NCBI GenBank assembly: GCA_916048095.2
Contig: OU696583.1
Location: 5,258,750 to 5,322,749 of the forward strand
From: Sacculina carcini
Taxonomy: Eukaryota; Arthropoda; Thecostraca; Sacculinidae
Reading direction: 5' to 3'
Length of the DNA stretch: 64,000 bases
The notes under the pieces are model-generated. The model was not told the origin of the DNA and did no database searches. It worked only from the letters and a program-made list of their open reading frames with translations. The position numbers were made by a program, and so were the translations under genes. Below, in pieces: positions 1-10,623 of the stretch (its first letter is position 1; each line of letters begins with the position of its first letter).

Positions 1-2871
1 ACACCTTAGCCGACCGGTTGTATTGGGCGACCTGCTTGTTGTGCAAGCTCGCCGCTCGCCGGTCGCAATCAGCGGTGGGCGGCTGCCACTCCGGCAGGAA
101 CGAGCGTGGATGCGCGGGAACGGCGGACGACACGGGGCGGCCGTACAAAAGCTGCGCGGGAGAGCGACCGTCGGCACCCGGCGCGTTACACAGCTCCAAC
201 AGACCGGCGACAAAGGCGTCTGTGTCGATATTCCCGTCGTGCGCCGCCTTCTGAATGAGCCGCTTCACCCGTTTCACGGCAGACTCAGCGTGCCCATTAG
301 AAGACGGGAAGTGCGGACTGGAGACACGATGGCGTATGTGCCAAAGTCGCAGAAATCCGGCGGTGTGGCGCGCCGTGAACTGTGGGCCGCCGTCTGACGA
401 CAGTACGGTCGGAACCCCCGTCATGGCGAACACATGTCGGAGCATCTTCACCAGCTGGTGAGCGGAGGTGTCACGGCCACAGTCGAACACCAGTGGCCAG
501 TTGGAGAACCGGTCCGCGTACACGAGATAGGTCTTCCCAGCGTGCTGGAAGAAATCCGCGGATACCGAATCAAAAGGACGTGTCGGGTGCGGTTCCGTCA
601 GGTACGGCTCCTTTTGCTGGCTGTCTTTGTATTCTAGACATCTCGAACATGATGCTACGGCAGTGGCGATCTCATTGTTCAGGCCCGGCCAGAAGACAGT
701 TTGCCGTGCGCGTTGCACAGTCCTGGCCTGCCCCTGGTGACTGTCGTGAAGCCGACGGAGAGTGTCCTTCCGCAAACACCTAGGCACAAGCAGGCGGCAG
801 CCGACCAGGATCAGGCCATGGTCGGCAGTGAGCTGGTCGCGCACGCCCCAGAATGGGTGGAGACTGGCGGGCAGCAGATGTTTGTGCTGAGGGAAACCGC
901 CCAGCACGTACGTCATCAATTGGCGACACTCATCGTCGGCCAGAGACGCAGCTCGCACCGCCTCCAGGGTGGTGTCAATCGGTGACGTGCGATGACCCAG
1001 GTCGTCTGCGTCTGTGAATGCGTCCAACGTCTGGACGAAGAATCCAGACGAGCACTCGTCAACGTACGCGTCAGCATCAGCAGGCTGGGAAGGTGCGCGT
1101 GACAGGGCGTCGGCGATGTTGTGCTGTGCTCCTGGCCTCCAGCTGGCGACAAGGGTCAGGTGCAGTAGACGCTGACGCATGCGCTGCAGACGAGGATTGT
1201 AGATGTCTCCGAGCGCCTTTTCGTTCAGGATGGGCACCAGCGGCTTGTGGTCGGTGACCACATTGAAGGTGGGCAGACCAGCCAGATATTGGTGGCATTT
1301 CTGGCAGGCCCACACCACGGCCAACATCTCCAGCTCGCAGACGGCATAACGGCTCTCCGTGTCGGAGATGAATCGCGACCCACACTGGATGAGCTGCCAG
1401 CGGCCCTGGTCGTCCCGCTGGCGGAGGACAAACCCGAGGCCTTTCTGTCGTGCCGCGTCCGTCTCCAACATGGTGGGCCTTGTCGGGTCGAAGTGGCCAA
1501 GCACGGGCGGGCTGGCCAACGCGCGTTTTACGGCCGTGAAAGCAGCGTCGTGTTGTGACGACCACTGCCACTCGACGCCTTTGCGGAGCAGCTGACGCAG
1601 GGGCTCGGCAGCAGAAGCGATGGCGTCAGAGAAGTCGCCAAACTGATTCGCCAAGCCCAAGAACGACCGCAGTGAGGTCAGGTCCGTCGGTGTAGGGAAG
1701 TCAGCCAGGGCCCGAATTTTTTTTTCGTCGACGGTGAATCCAGATGCGTTGATGTGGAATCCACAGAAATTGGCGGACGTGGCGGCGAACACAAATTTGT
1801 GCAGGTTCAACGTGACGCCGGCGTCGTCGCAGCGTTGTAGTAGCTGCCAGACTCGCTGCAGATGCTCGTCGTAGTTGGCGGTATATACCAGCACGTCGTC
1901 CACGATCTTGCAGGAGTCGGGTAGGCCAGCCAAGGCGACGTCGCCGCGTCGGTTGAATTCGTCGCCGCTGGAGACTAGGCCCATCGGCGCGCGACAGAAC
2001 CTGAATCGGCCCCACGGGGTGATGAAGGTGGTGAGGTCTCGGTCCTCGCGCCGCAAGGGCACCTGAAAGTACCCTTGTAATGCATCCACCTGGGTGAACC
2101 ACCGATTGCCGAGACCCATACTGCTCACAGCCTCCACAGGCGAGCGAACCGGATGCGTAGGCCGGCGAACGAAGCGGTTGAGGCGTGTGAAGTCTACCGT
2201 GAGTCGGCAGCCGTTTGGCGTGCCGTCTGCCTTGCGCTTGCCGACAACGACGATGGGTGAGCACCAGTCTGTTGGGTGGGAGACCGGCTCGATGACGCCC
2301 TGCTGCTGAAGTTGCTCCAGCTGCTGTTGTGCCTGGGCGCGATGACAGAACGGCACGGAGCGAGGAGCCGTCACGTTGTACGGCACCGCTTCATCGCGCA
2401 GATCGATCCGCATTGCCCCGCCTTTCATCTCCCGGAGAGGACCGTCCGTGGCGAACACACGAGGGAAGGCCGCTATAAGCTGCTCGCTGTGCGCACGACG
2501 ATCCGCCGCTGTTGGCTGAGCTGTGTTGATCCAGCGTGGGCATTGCCGAGGCGTGCCTGCCAGTCTAGCGGTCACCTGCTGCAGATGCTGTTCGTGAGAC
2601 ATCTGCCGAGGGAATGCCCGGTGCAGTAGACGCAGCTCCACTGCGTCCCGCCAGCAGAGCAGAGCACAGCGCACTGACGTCTGTCGGCTGTCGGCTGCGC
2701 CATGTACGATATATTATACAAAGACAACAATACAATAATAGGGAACACGATACCCAAATTCACAGGAGCGACACACAAACCAAGACTGCTGAACACCCAC
2801 TGGCTGACGGCCGTTAGCGTCACCCACGCCTAATACACTCGCGCCCTCTGGCGGTGTAGCCACACACTACA
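1..2871 (-). mobile_element. Ty3/gypsy-like LTR retrotransposon fossil, runs off the left edge
   Basis: A GC-rich minus-strand pol region of the Ty3/gypsy type runs from about 2600 leftwards to the window edge. Read on the minus strand, the recognisable parts in order are an LTR (2703-2871), reverse transcriptase (roughly 2500-1700), RNase H (roughly 1600-1050) and integrase (roughly 950-1, unfinished at the edge). The RT begins with the usual gypsy pattern in which a 'GVIEP' block precedes a 'DWCSP' block. No gag region is visible between the LTR and pol, so the element is broken, although the visible pol is well preserved. The 3' LTR lies outside the window, so age cannot be judged from an LTR pair. 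Base composition is much more GC-rich than the flanks. The element sits inside a LINE (2872-3760), so it is the younger of the two. Confidence 0.85.
2703..2871 (-). repeat. 5' LTR of the gypsy-like fossil
   Basis: On the minus strand the segment starts TGTAGTGTG and ends ATCGTACA, as LTRs do. It is followed at once by TGGCGCAGCC, which looks like a primer-binding site. It is 169 bp long. The matching 3' LTR would be off the left edge, so the boundaries rest on the TG...CA ends, the adjacent primer-site-like sequence and the abrupt change from LINE sequence at 2872. It contributes the last codons of a spurious long frame that runs out of the LINE. Confidence 0.6.
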
Positions 2872-3760
2872 AGGATTTTAGTTTGTATTTTATCACGAGG
2901 ACACGGATGTGGAAAAAGAAGTTCAAGTAAATACTGTGGAGAGTCAGGAGAATGCAAGAGTTTATAGATGAGTGTGCAGATTTTGTGTTGAACGCGATAA
3001 GGAATAGGAAGAATACCAAGATCACGTAGATGGGATGATGTGGGATGATGCGGAGGAAGGCGAAGAATGAAGCGGCAGGCTTGATTAAGGATACATTGTA
3101 AAATGTTGAGTGACTTCTGTGGAAGATGAAGAAACAGTGAATTACAGTAGTCAATACGAGGAATGATGAGAGCAGATACCAGAGATTGTGCAATTGATGA
3201 ATCAATGTAGGGACGGATGAGGTAGAGGTTTCGAAGGATTAGACGGCAGTTGCCAGCTGTAGAAGTAAAATGTTTTTGAAATGACAAATGAGGATCTAGT
3301 AAGACACCGAGGTCACGTACTGATGAGGAAAGAGGAAAGTCAGATAGAGGAGGATGGATCTTAGGCGGGTGAAATACGATGTATTGAGTTTTTGAGGAAT
3401 TTATTATGAGCGAACGAGAAGAAGCCCACGTTGAGATATTATAGATGATATGAGGAATAGAGTTTTGCTCAGACAGAGGAAGAAGGAACTGAACGTCATC
3501 TGCGTATAAGTGAAAAGGAATAGACAAATTTCGTAGTATTGGACATAGAGATGTCATGTAAACGTTGAAAAGGATAGGACCAAGTGATGAGCCCTGGGGG
3601 ACACCTGATGAAAGAGGGAAATTTTGAGACCGACAACTATCAAATAGAACTGAGTAGGAGCGATTTGTGAGATAGGAAGTGAGAAGAGAAAGAGCAGAAT
3701 GAAGATTGGAGATTGGTACGTGGAGGCCTTTTAGATTGTGCCCCAACACTTCCGGGGTCA
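2872..3760 (-). mobile_element. LINE A copy 1 (CR1/L2-like), RT fragment truncated by gypsy insertion
   Basis: The minus strand encodes the second half of a non-LTR reverse transcriptase. The 'SGVPQGSSLGP' block, the catalytic 'YADDVQ' box and the 'DYCNSLF' and 'LRDLGILPI' blocks of the thumb and C-terminal region are all readable in one frame of about 300 codons. The family is the same as the copies at 16610-19960, 31770-34495 and 44690-45295. The 5' half (endonuclease, fingers) is absent. The C-terminus is cut off at 2872 where the gypsy-like LTR begins, and an open frame continues artificially into that LTR. The coding strand is strikingly pyrimidine-rich. The clade is given from the style of the RT blocks and is not certain beyond the CR1/L2/Rex1 group. 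Confidence 0.8.
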
Positions 3761-4435
3761 TGAACAATTGCTTGGGATATGATTTCCGATGTGCTGTGAG
3801 CCGTGGTGGTGCCAAGGGGGAGGGGGGCTTGGAGGGGCTAAAGTTCCCCCGAAAATCCTGACCATGTGTAGTTTCGCTAAACCCCAGCATCGTTTTCGTT
3901 AGCCTCCCTGAGCCCCCACACCGGTAAAAGTCCTGGCACCGTCGTTGCCCTCAGTCTCCGCACTAATTTGTTTTTCAGTTGAGTTGTGTTCTACTTATAA
4001 AATTATGGAAATAAAGTGATATCTGATCGAACAGTTTCCCTGGAACCAGGTGGTACGCGGCGACTGTACGGCACTTCCAAGTGGTTCGCGATCCGAACCA
4101 TTGCTCTACACCAATATTCAAAGGAAACGATCGACTAACATCGCATATCATGAATTGATGAAACTGGCAAGAAAGCACGGGCAGTTACTCGCGTGTATTC
4201 AACAAAATTTCAACGCTGAAAACACGAAAATATATTCGCAAATGAAAGTGCTTTCAAACATGTAACTATTCAACACAAACAAAAATAAATACGATCGGTA
4301 AAAATGACTAAACGTGACTAGAAGAATGAGATATCACCAAACAAACGCTAGGAAAGATCAACAAATATATCGAATTAAAAACTGTAATACTTTTGGACGG
4401 ATCATGATATCCAACGAAACGTCTCCCGAATACAG
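3761..4435. other. Intergenic stretch 3' of IFT52
   Basis: This stretch lies between the LINE A fragment and the IFT52 stop codon. It begins with a G/C-homopolymer-rich block (about 3790-3920) of unknown repeat origin. A 71-codon plus-strand frame at 4050-4265 has an ordinary amino-acid mix but no recognisable family, and I do not call it a gene. It may contain the IFT52 3' untranslated region, but I found no clear minus-strand AATAAA. Confidence 0.4.
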
Positions 4436-5845
4436 CTAAGCCGTGGGCAACGAAGGCGATGCTTGATCGAAATATCCCGTGTCAAACTCCTGATTCACCT
4501 TCTTCAACTCAACCAACCGCAGAAACACATACTCGAGCACGTGTTTGGCCGACCGTGAATGTGGCGGCAGTTTGTCGGTGACGCGCAAGATGGCTCCAGC
4601 TTCACGTATGAAATACTCCAGATCGGCCTCCGAGTCTGAGTCGCACTTGTTGGTCAGCTGTGCTAGACGCACCGCCTCGCTGCTGAACTCCTCGTCCAGA
4701 TCGAACAACTGCAACGGCGGCGCTGGTAGCTCGCCGAACGACGGAGCGAATACTGCCGGCTGCAGAGGCGGCAGCGGTGTCTCAAAGTGAGGCGCAATTA
4801 GCCGCATCGGTTCGTGACGCACGCTGAGCTGACCGTAGGCTTTAACAGCAGACGGAACCAGTCGAGTATCCACCGTGAACATGTCTCCTCCGTCGTGCGC
4901 CGCCGTATCCTCGGCCAACAAGGAAGTGGCAGTAAAGGACGCCGCAACGCTGTCCGACTCCTGCAAGCAACAGCGAACGCTGGTAGCCAGGGAGTCGGTA
5001 CTGGGAATCAGGTGGTACTCGCTCACCTCGGGGTTGCCGGCGTCGATACGGTTGAGTGGCACATGCGAAGAGGGCAACGGGACCGATGGATCGATCGCCG
5101 CCCGTGTCAGCAGCTCAAATAGAACATACATCACTCCTGAGTTGTCGTCCTTGTCGATGTAATCGTCCGCGAATATGTCCACAGAGCCTACCGTCACGAT
5201 GCGACCTCCATTTTCGTTCTCGTACTGGCCACACACAGGCCGATTACTGGGGAACGCCACACTGCCCGAAGACAAAAGAGGAACGGCGGGAGAAACTACA
5301 TTCAATGAGGCCCCAAACGGGTAAACAAAAGGAAAAGCTTGTGTATTGTTCCCATCTTCATCGGATACTGCATCAGATGTATATCTTCCAGCAATCTGAG
5401 TCAGAGAACGGTTCAACACACCGTTCGATACGAGACACTCCTTCGGGTGAAAGTACTTGTAATATTGGGTACGCACGACTGCATCGCTGTTCACACTCAT
5501 TCCGTATTCCTCCAAAAAGTAGTTGATGTTGGTCTTGTTGCGACGCTCACCCCCCTCCCCTAACATGACCAGCACACTGCCTCCGTTCGCCACATAATGC
5601 TTCAATGCGTCCACCTCTTCCACGGAGAATTTATCTTGAGGTCCGGCAATGACAAACACCCTGGCTATAGAAAGTCCATCGGATGTTATGTCCCTTAAAT
5701 TCTCTTCCAGTTTCCACTTGGATCGCAATTTTTTGGCGAACGTTCTAAAGCCATTTGTCGGTGTGTGGGTTTCATTTTTGGTGGCGTTGAAAATGACCAA
5801 GCTGCCTGACTTACGCAACGATGTAGCCTCAGTGGAAGGTGCCAT
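4436..5845 (-). CDS. IFT52: Intraflagellar transport protein 52 (IFT52 / OSM-6 / NGD5)
   Basis: IFT52 is a core subunit of the IFT-B complex, the train that carries tubulin and other cargo along the ciliary axoneme. The 469-codon frame from the ATG at 5845 aligns by eye along its length with animal IFT52 (human about 437 residues). Recognisable blocks are 'VIFNATKNE' near the N-terminus, the glycine-rich 'LVMLGEGGE' loop of the GIFT domain, 'NINYFLEEYGM', 'YYKYFHPKECL', 'FVYPFGASLNV', the central 'FETPLPPLQPAVF' and 'LFDLDEEFSSE', and the C-terminal 'LEYVFLRLVELKKVNQE' helix used for IFT-B contacts. I chose the ATG at 5845 because homology starts there and a splice-acceptor-like sequence ends 10 bases upstream. 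The open frame continues 22 codons further up, but only into hAT sequence. An insertion rich in Ser, Ala and Asp near residues 275-335 is longer than in vertebrates. The coding region has no introns. Confidence 0.95.
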   Translation of the reverse strand: MAPSTEATSLRKSGSLVIFNATKNETHTPTNGFRTFAKKLRSKWKLEENLRDITSDGLSIARVFVIAGPQDKFSVEEVDALKHYVANGGSVLVMLGEGGERRNKTNINYFLEEYGMSVNSDAVVRTQYYKYFHPKECLVSNGVLNRSLTQIAGRYTSDAVSDEDGNNTQAFPFVYPFGASLNVVSPAVPLLSSGSVAFPSNRPVCGQYENENGGRIVTVGSVDIFADDYIDKDDNSGVMYVLFELLTRAAIDPSVPLPSSHVPLNRIDAGNPEVSEYHLIPSTDSLATSVRCCLQESDSVAASFTATSLLAEDTAAHDGGDMFTVDTRLVPSAVKAYGQLSVRHEPMRLIAPHFETPLPPLQPAVFAPSFGELPAPPLQLFDLDEEFSSEAVRLAQLTNKCDSDSEADLEYFIREAGAILRVTDKLPPHSRSAKHVLEYVFLRLVELKKVNQEFDTGYFDQASPSLPTA

Positions 5846-5855
5846 GGTGCCAAAC

Positions 5856-5876
5856 CTGCAAGACAAACAATATATT
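5856..5876 (-). promoter_or_regulatory. Putative 3' splice site just upstream of the IFT52 ATG
   Basis: On the minus strand a pyrimidine-rich run (TTGTTTGTCTTGCAG) ends in AG at 5857-5856, 10 bases before the IFT52 start codon. It looks like a standard acceptor and would make the coding exon the second exon of the gene, or the target of a trans-spliced leader. The hAT-1 element begins 28 bases upstream of the AG, so any branch point now lies in the 8-bp target duplication, the short remaining spacer or the transposon end. The motif is seen directly. Its use is inferred. Confidence 0.5.
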
Positions 5877-5884
5877 ATAATAAC
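5877..5884. repeat. Target-site duplication of hAT-1, left copy
   Basis: The 8 bases ATAATAAC flank the left end of hAT-1 and recur without mismatch at 8288-8295 on the right. Eight-base duplications are the hallmark of hAT insertion. Confidence 0.9.
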
Positions 5885-8287
5885 TAGGGTGACCTTTTGT
5901 TGCAAATGCAACTTTTTTTATCATAGACTCTACTCATCCTGAAAAGCCCAAAAATACGTTTATTTTTTATCTGAGGTAAGTATTGAGTGAGTTATAAATG
6001 CAACTTTTTGCAACTTTTGGTTTTTAGCGCAACTTTTCGTTTTTAGCACAACTTTTGCAATTTATTCGTTTCTGAGGGCAAGTTTTTTGGCTTGAGAACA
6101 AGTTTTTGAACTTTATGATCAATTTTTACACTTCCAATACAGTTTTTAGTTCTTGAAGCTGCTGAATACAAATAAAATTGACACATTGTAAATGCAAGCT
6201 AAATACATGTGTTTGAAAGGCGTGTGATGTACCCGTGTGAGTTGGCAGGCATTATGTGTGCGCGTGAGTGTGTGCGCCCACATCGACAAAGAGCAGCGCT
6301 CTGATTAACATAGGCACGTGCATTTGTCCATCTAATATTCACAATGGGTTGATAGGGCAACAGTTGAATGTTGGTTAGTGCGCTGGTGATAGTTTGTGGG
6401 TGTGTCTGTTGATTTTTCATAATGCCTAAGTGTGCTTCATCCAAGAAAGCTAAATGCCAAGCCATTGTGCAAAGGTATCCCGAGGAATTCCAGCTTACAC
6501 CCAAAGGAGATTTGTTTTGCAAATACTGTGTATGTTCGGTAGACGGAGAGAGGAAATCTTCAGTGGACTTGCACAGAGGATCATCTAAGCATCAAGCGAA
6601 AATGACCAAAAAATCATGGCAGAATGAACAGTTATTCATTCCGAAGCACAGATATGATATTATTGATCGAGTTACACGAGCCTTTCTCTCGGCCGATATA
6701 CCACTGAAAAAACTCCGCGATCAAAAGGTGCGCGAGCTGTTTGAGTTCATGGGGCAGTGTCCACCATCTGAATAAGCATGTCGTTCTCGTGTGATGGAGA
6801 TGGCTGACAAGGAACTGCAGGACATGATCGACAGACTGTCGAACTTGGAGTTGTTTTTCGTGGCCGATGAATCAGAAGTAAACGGAACCAAGTTTTTCAG
6901 TGTCCTGGTTGGCAACGTCTCTGAACCTACAAAAACATATTTGGTTCACTGTAAATCCCTCTCCAGTGTGAACAGCCAAGTGGCCATTGAGCACATAGAT
7001 GACGCTGTCAAAAGAGTCGACGTTCAACCAAGCAAGGTTGTCCTGCTCATTTAAGATGCTGCCAGGTACATGGTGAGTGCAGGCAACACACTAAAGAAGC
7101 TTTACCCGCGCCTTTCTCATGTCACCTGTGTTGCACACCTTTTACACAACTGTGCTGAAAAGCTCCGAACCAAGTTTCCCAGTGTAGACACACTCATCGC
7201 ACGAGTGAAGGCTGCTACTACGAAAAATCGGAGTCGCCAAAACGCGTTAAATGCCATAGGATGTCCACCGCAACCTGTTGTCACAAGATGGGCAAGTTGG
7301 TTGAACGCGGCGTTTTATTACGCAGAAAATTTGCCAGATGTTTCTGAATGTGCCAGAGATTGTTTCTGGCTTCGAAGGAAGTCTTTTGGTGTCTCGAGCC
7401 AAGGAGGCACTTGGGAATGCAAAAATCATCGAAGACCTGGCTGCGATCAAGCGAAACTACGTTGAGCTCGCTCAATTGTTTCCCAGAGTCGAAAGCCCCT
7501 ATTACACATTAAAGACAGCGTTCAGTGATTTGACCAAGTTGAAATTCGGTGAAGATGCTGATCTCAGACAATATCTCACCAAAAGGATCGAGAAAAACAC
7601 AGAACTGAAGGCCATTCTGAAGTACGAGCGCAGTGACATCTCACCAGCGCTGTATGTGAGTCTGCAGCATTGTCAGGCAACATCTGCTTCAGTGCAGACG
7701 ACCGGAACTTTGATAAACAAATGTGGAGACCTATTTGAGGATGTATTACAATTCTTGTGACTGATTATGTATTCGCATAGAAATATATTTTGTGTTTTGA
7801 GTTATTCTCACTCTTTATACAGTTGTATCTGGTTTTGATTAATCTGGAGCAAACTAGATTGCATTCAGAATACCAACTTTAGAGCAACAACGCTAGCATA
7901 GGGTTCTTGCATCAATTTGGGATATTCGTTAGTGGCTTGATTAACCTAAACAATGATTCTAGACGCTAAATGTATTGATATTTAAAAAAACAATGACATT
8001 GAAGTTCAACAACGGAATAATATTTCGTCACGATCAATATACATATATTTTAGGGTCCGTGCTCAAAGAAAAACAAATTTAATGACAAAATATTTGAAAA
8101 TGCTAAAGTTAACATGAACTTATACCAAAATGTTCATACTCAAAATCTTAAAACATTTGTCAAACAATTCGTTATTCGAACATTCACAACCATTTTTAGT
8201 GGTGTTTTCGAAATCAAATTAGTGCAACTTTTTGAATTTTTTTAGCGCAACTTTTCTTGATTTTTAGCGCAACAAAAGGTCACCCTA
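5885..8287 (+). mobile_element. hAT-1: hAT transposon with perfect termini next to IFT52
   Basis: The element is 2,403 bp long. Its two ends form a perfect 19-bp inverted repeat (TAGGGTGACCTTTTGTTGC at 5885-5903 and its complement at 8269-8287) flanked by a perfect 8-bp duplication. Subterminal regions at both ends carry many copies of a GCAACTTTT word, the kind of repeated transposase site known from hAT elements. The interior encodes a decayed BED-finger transposase on the plus strand (6422-7760). The element lies 40 bp from the IFT52 ATG, in what is probably that gene's leader intron. Intact ends with only about three coding lesions suggest a fairly recent insertion. Confidence 0.93.
6422..7760 (+). 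pseudogene. hAT-1 transposase relic (BED finger, CGGBP1-like type)
   Basis: The ATG at 6422 opens a frame with a BED-type zinc finger near residues 30-60 (C-x2-C in 'CKYC' and H-x4-H in 'HRGSSKH'). A catalytic-core-like section follows, with 'VADESEV' and 'DAARYMV', then a 'HVTCVAHLLHNC' block and 'PVVTRWASWL', all typical of CGGBP1-like hAT transposases. Two in-frame TAA stops (6773-6775 and 7052-7054) and a frameshift near 7340-7465 interrupt the gene. The third part (7338-7760) reads on to a TGA at the end. The C-terminal dimerisation block of Ac-type hATs is not obvious. It is non-functional as it stands, and its ends could still be moved by a related transposase. Confidence 0.8.
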
Positions 8288-8492
8288 ATAATAACACAAA
8301 ACTACAAGATGATCCAGCATAGGAATAGCATCGCCCCATGTTCCGCCCGGATCAGTCACCACACTGTTTTGAAATGTGCATCTTTTCCAAAGGCCGTAAC
8401 CATAATCTCTTTGCCTATTTACCCTCCAACTGTTGAATAACTAATACCAATTACTGATTCACCATTGCTATACTTTACCAAATACTATATAC

Positions 8493-8528
<36 letters not shown>

Positions 8529-8897
8529 CTAAATACTATACTTTACCAAATACTATATATGAACACACAATGACTCAACCCGAGCGTTCAATCCCATATT
8601 CAATTCAGACTGGACGTTTAGGACAAGAATGAACCGAAGCCACGCTCATGATACGCACGAATAAGACCAATACCCGAACTATACGGACTGAGCTTTAAAG
8701 ACAAACTGGTAAACAGAACCCGGAACCATTCGCACTGAACACTCGCGCCTCACCAGATTATACCACTAATCTAACTGGTATTTAAACGGTTTTTTTCATT
8801 CGGGTAGGATGAAAACCAACGTTGTGCAGATGCACCAACACAGAAGGATTATCACGCCGTTGTGACGGCCCAAGATGCGACCCGGTGTAAATAAACG
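8288..8897. other. Unique spacer with TA microsatellite between hAT-1 and LINE B
   Basis: The first eight bases are the right target-site duplication of hAT-1. The rest shows no gene or recognised element. A TA dinucleotide run occupies about 8489-8528. The stretch 8790-8897 beside the GTT tail of the LINE B copy is probably the LINE target sequence. On the IFT52 leader-intron model this is one of the few original parts of that intron. Confidence 0.5.
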
Positions 8898-10603
8898 GTT
8901 GTTGTTGTTGTTGTTCCTCAAGTTGTCTGGCCGAGCAACCTCGAGCTCCTGAGGAAAGACACGGCACCGACCGGGTTGTTCCACAGGTCTCTGACTGAAT
9001 TGATTTTGTGTTGGCGTCTGAGTTGTGTGTGTGCTGTGCAGTGTTCCATGATGTGTGTGATGGTGTGTGGTGCTGAATTGCAATCTGGACAGGTGTCATC
9101 GATTGAGTCATTCAACCTTTTCTGATATGACAGAAGGGCAGGATGATGACCGCATCTCAACCTGGCCAGATGCACCTTGTATTCCCTTGTGAGTGTGTTT
9201 TCTGATTTGTGTATGTCCGGTGGGTGTCTTTGTAGGAGTGTATTGTGTTGTAGTGAGTGTATGGCTTTCCGTGCGATCTCTGTGTGTATGTGTTTCTTGA
9301 TTGATGTGCGTGGGGGAGCTGGTGGAAGTGATGTGAAAATTTGTCTGTGGTAAAGTGTGCTTGGTGTTGTTTTTATGTTTCTGTCTGTGTTGTCTTGTGT
9401 TGTGAGGTGATGTAGTGGATGTGCTGTGTTGATGACTGCTGCTGCGAGTGTTTGTGTGCCTCTCATGTCTAGGTGGTGTGTCAGTTTGAAGATTTTGGTT
9501 TCGTGATGAAGGTGGTCTACTGGTGTGGTAGCTGTGCATCCTGTGATTGTTCTGAGTGAGGTGTTTTGAAGTGTTTGAAGTGTGTTTGTGTGGCGTGTTG
9601 CGAGATTGCTAGCCAATGCGGGGCTAGCATATTCTATCACGGGTCGGATGTACTGTTTGTATATGGTGGTTGTGGTGTCTTTGTTGTGTCCGAAAGTTGT
9701 GTGCGAGAGTGCTTTCAGTCTGTTGAGGCGTGGAGGGACTTTAGTTTTAATGTTGGTGGTGTGTTGTTTAAATGAGAGTTGTGTGTCGTATGTGACGCCT
9801 AGTATTTTTGGTGTGTGCGTGTGTGGGATGATCGTGTTGTTGATGGTGATTTGTGGTGTGTAGTTGTGTTCGGATGTCCAGTTGGTGATGAGTGTGGCTG
9901 TTGATATGGCAGGTGCAATGTTCAGTTGGTTTGTGGTGAACCATTGTTGTAGTGTGTTGATGTACGGTTGTAGTGTGTGCACTGCTGTATCGGCGTGTCT
10001 GTGTGTGCTTGTGATTGTTATGTCGTCTACATATGATGATATCTGTATGGATGGAGTGTTGGGTGCTGGCATGTCATGTAGGTATAAGTTGAAAAGTGTT
10101 GGTGCTAAAACGGAGCCCTGAGGGACCCCGTTTGTTATGTTGCGTGTGTGAGATGATTGTCCGTTGTACCTCACATGGGCGCAACTGCCAGCGAGGTAGT
10201 TGGCCAACCATCTCTTTGTGTTATTGTGAAGTGTAGTGTTTAGTATTTTGTTTGTGAGATTGTGTCGTGGAACTCTGTCGAAGGCTTTGCTGATGTCGAG
10301 TGTTATGAGTAGTGTTCTCTGTGGTGGTTTTGTTGTGTTTATGTTACCCACCATAGTCTGTGTGAGTTTTGTGAGCAGTGTGGTTGTAGAGTGCAGTGAT
10401 CTGAAGCCGTGTTGTGATTGTGATAGTGGGATTTGTGGTGTGATGAGTTTGAGTATGAGGCGTTCTGTGATCTTTGATGGTGTGCAGAGCAGTGTGATTG
10501 GACGATGTGAAGAAGGTAGCGTGGGATCTGTGCCTTGTTTGTGAAGAGTGATGATGATGCCCGTTTTCCAGATGTGAGGTATTGTGTTGTGTGAGTAGCT
10601 GTA
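8898..10603 (-). mobile_element. LINE B copy 2, 5'-truncated Jockey-like LINE
   Basis: This is a 1.7-kb 5'-truncated copy of the LINE that follows it at 10604-15470. On the minus strand it starts in the RT fingers ('IWKTGIIITLHKQG'), runs through 'SKAFDRVPRHN' and 'GVPQGSVLAP', the catalytic box and the C-terminal 'RCGHHPALLSYQKRL' and Cys/His block ('CPDC...H...H...C'). It ends with a short (AAC)n tail, seen as GTT units at 8898-8915. The catalytic box reads YVDD here and YADD in copy 1. Apart from that the two copies are nearly identical, so both are young. The copy abuts the (AAC)n tail of copy 1 directly, head to tail. Confidence 0.88.
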
Positions 10604-10623
10604 GTTGTTGTTGTTGTTGTTCC

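Noticed and set aside
2820-3890. A 356-codon minus-strand frame as one protein
   Set aside because: Only about 300 codons are LINE RT. The N-terminal 50 codons are unrelated flank and the last 17 come from the LTR of another element.
4050-4265. A small plus-strand gene convergent with IFT52
   Set aside because: The composition is ordinary, but there is no recognisable family, promoter or neighbour support, so it is kept only as a remark in the spacer entry.
5846-5911. The 22-codon N-terminal extension of the IFT52 frame
   Set aside because: It lies in the hAT-1 end and the presumed intron, and homology to IFT52 begins only after the ATG at 5845.
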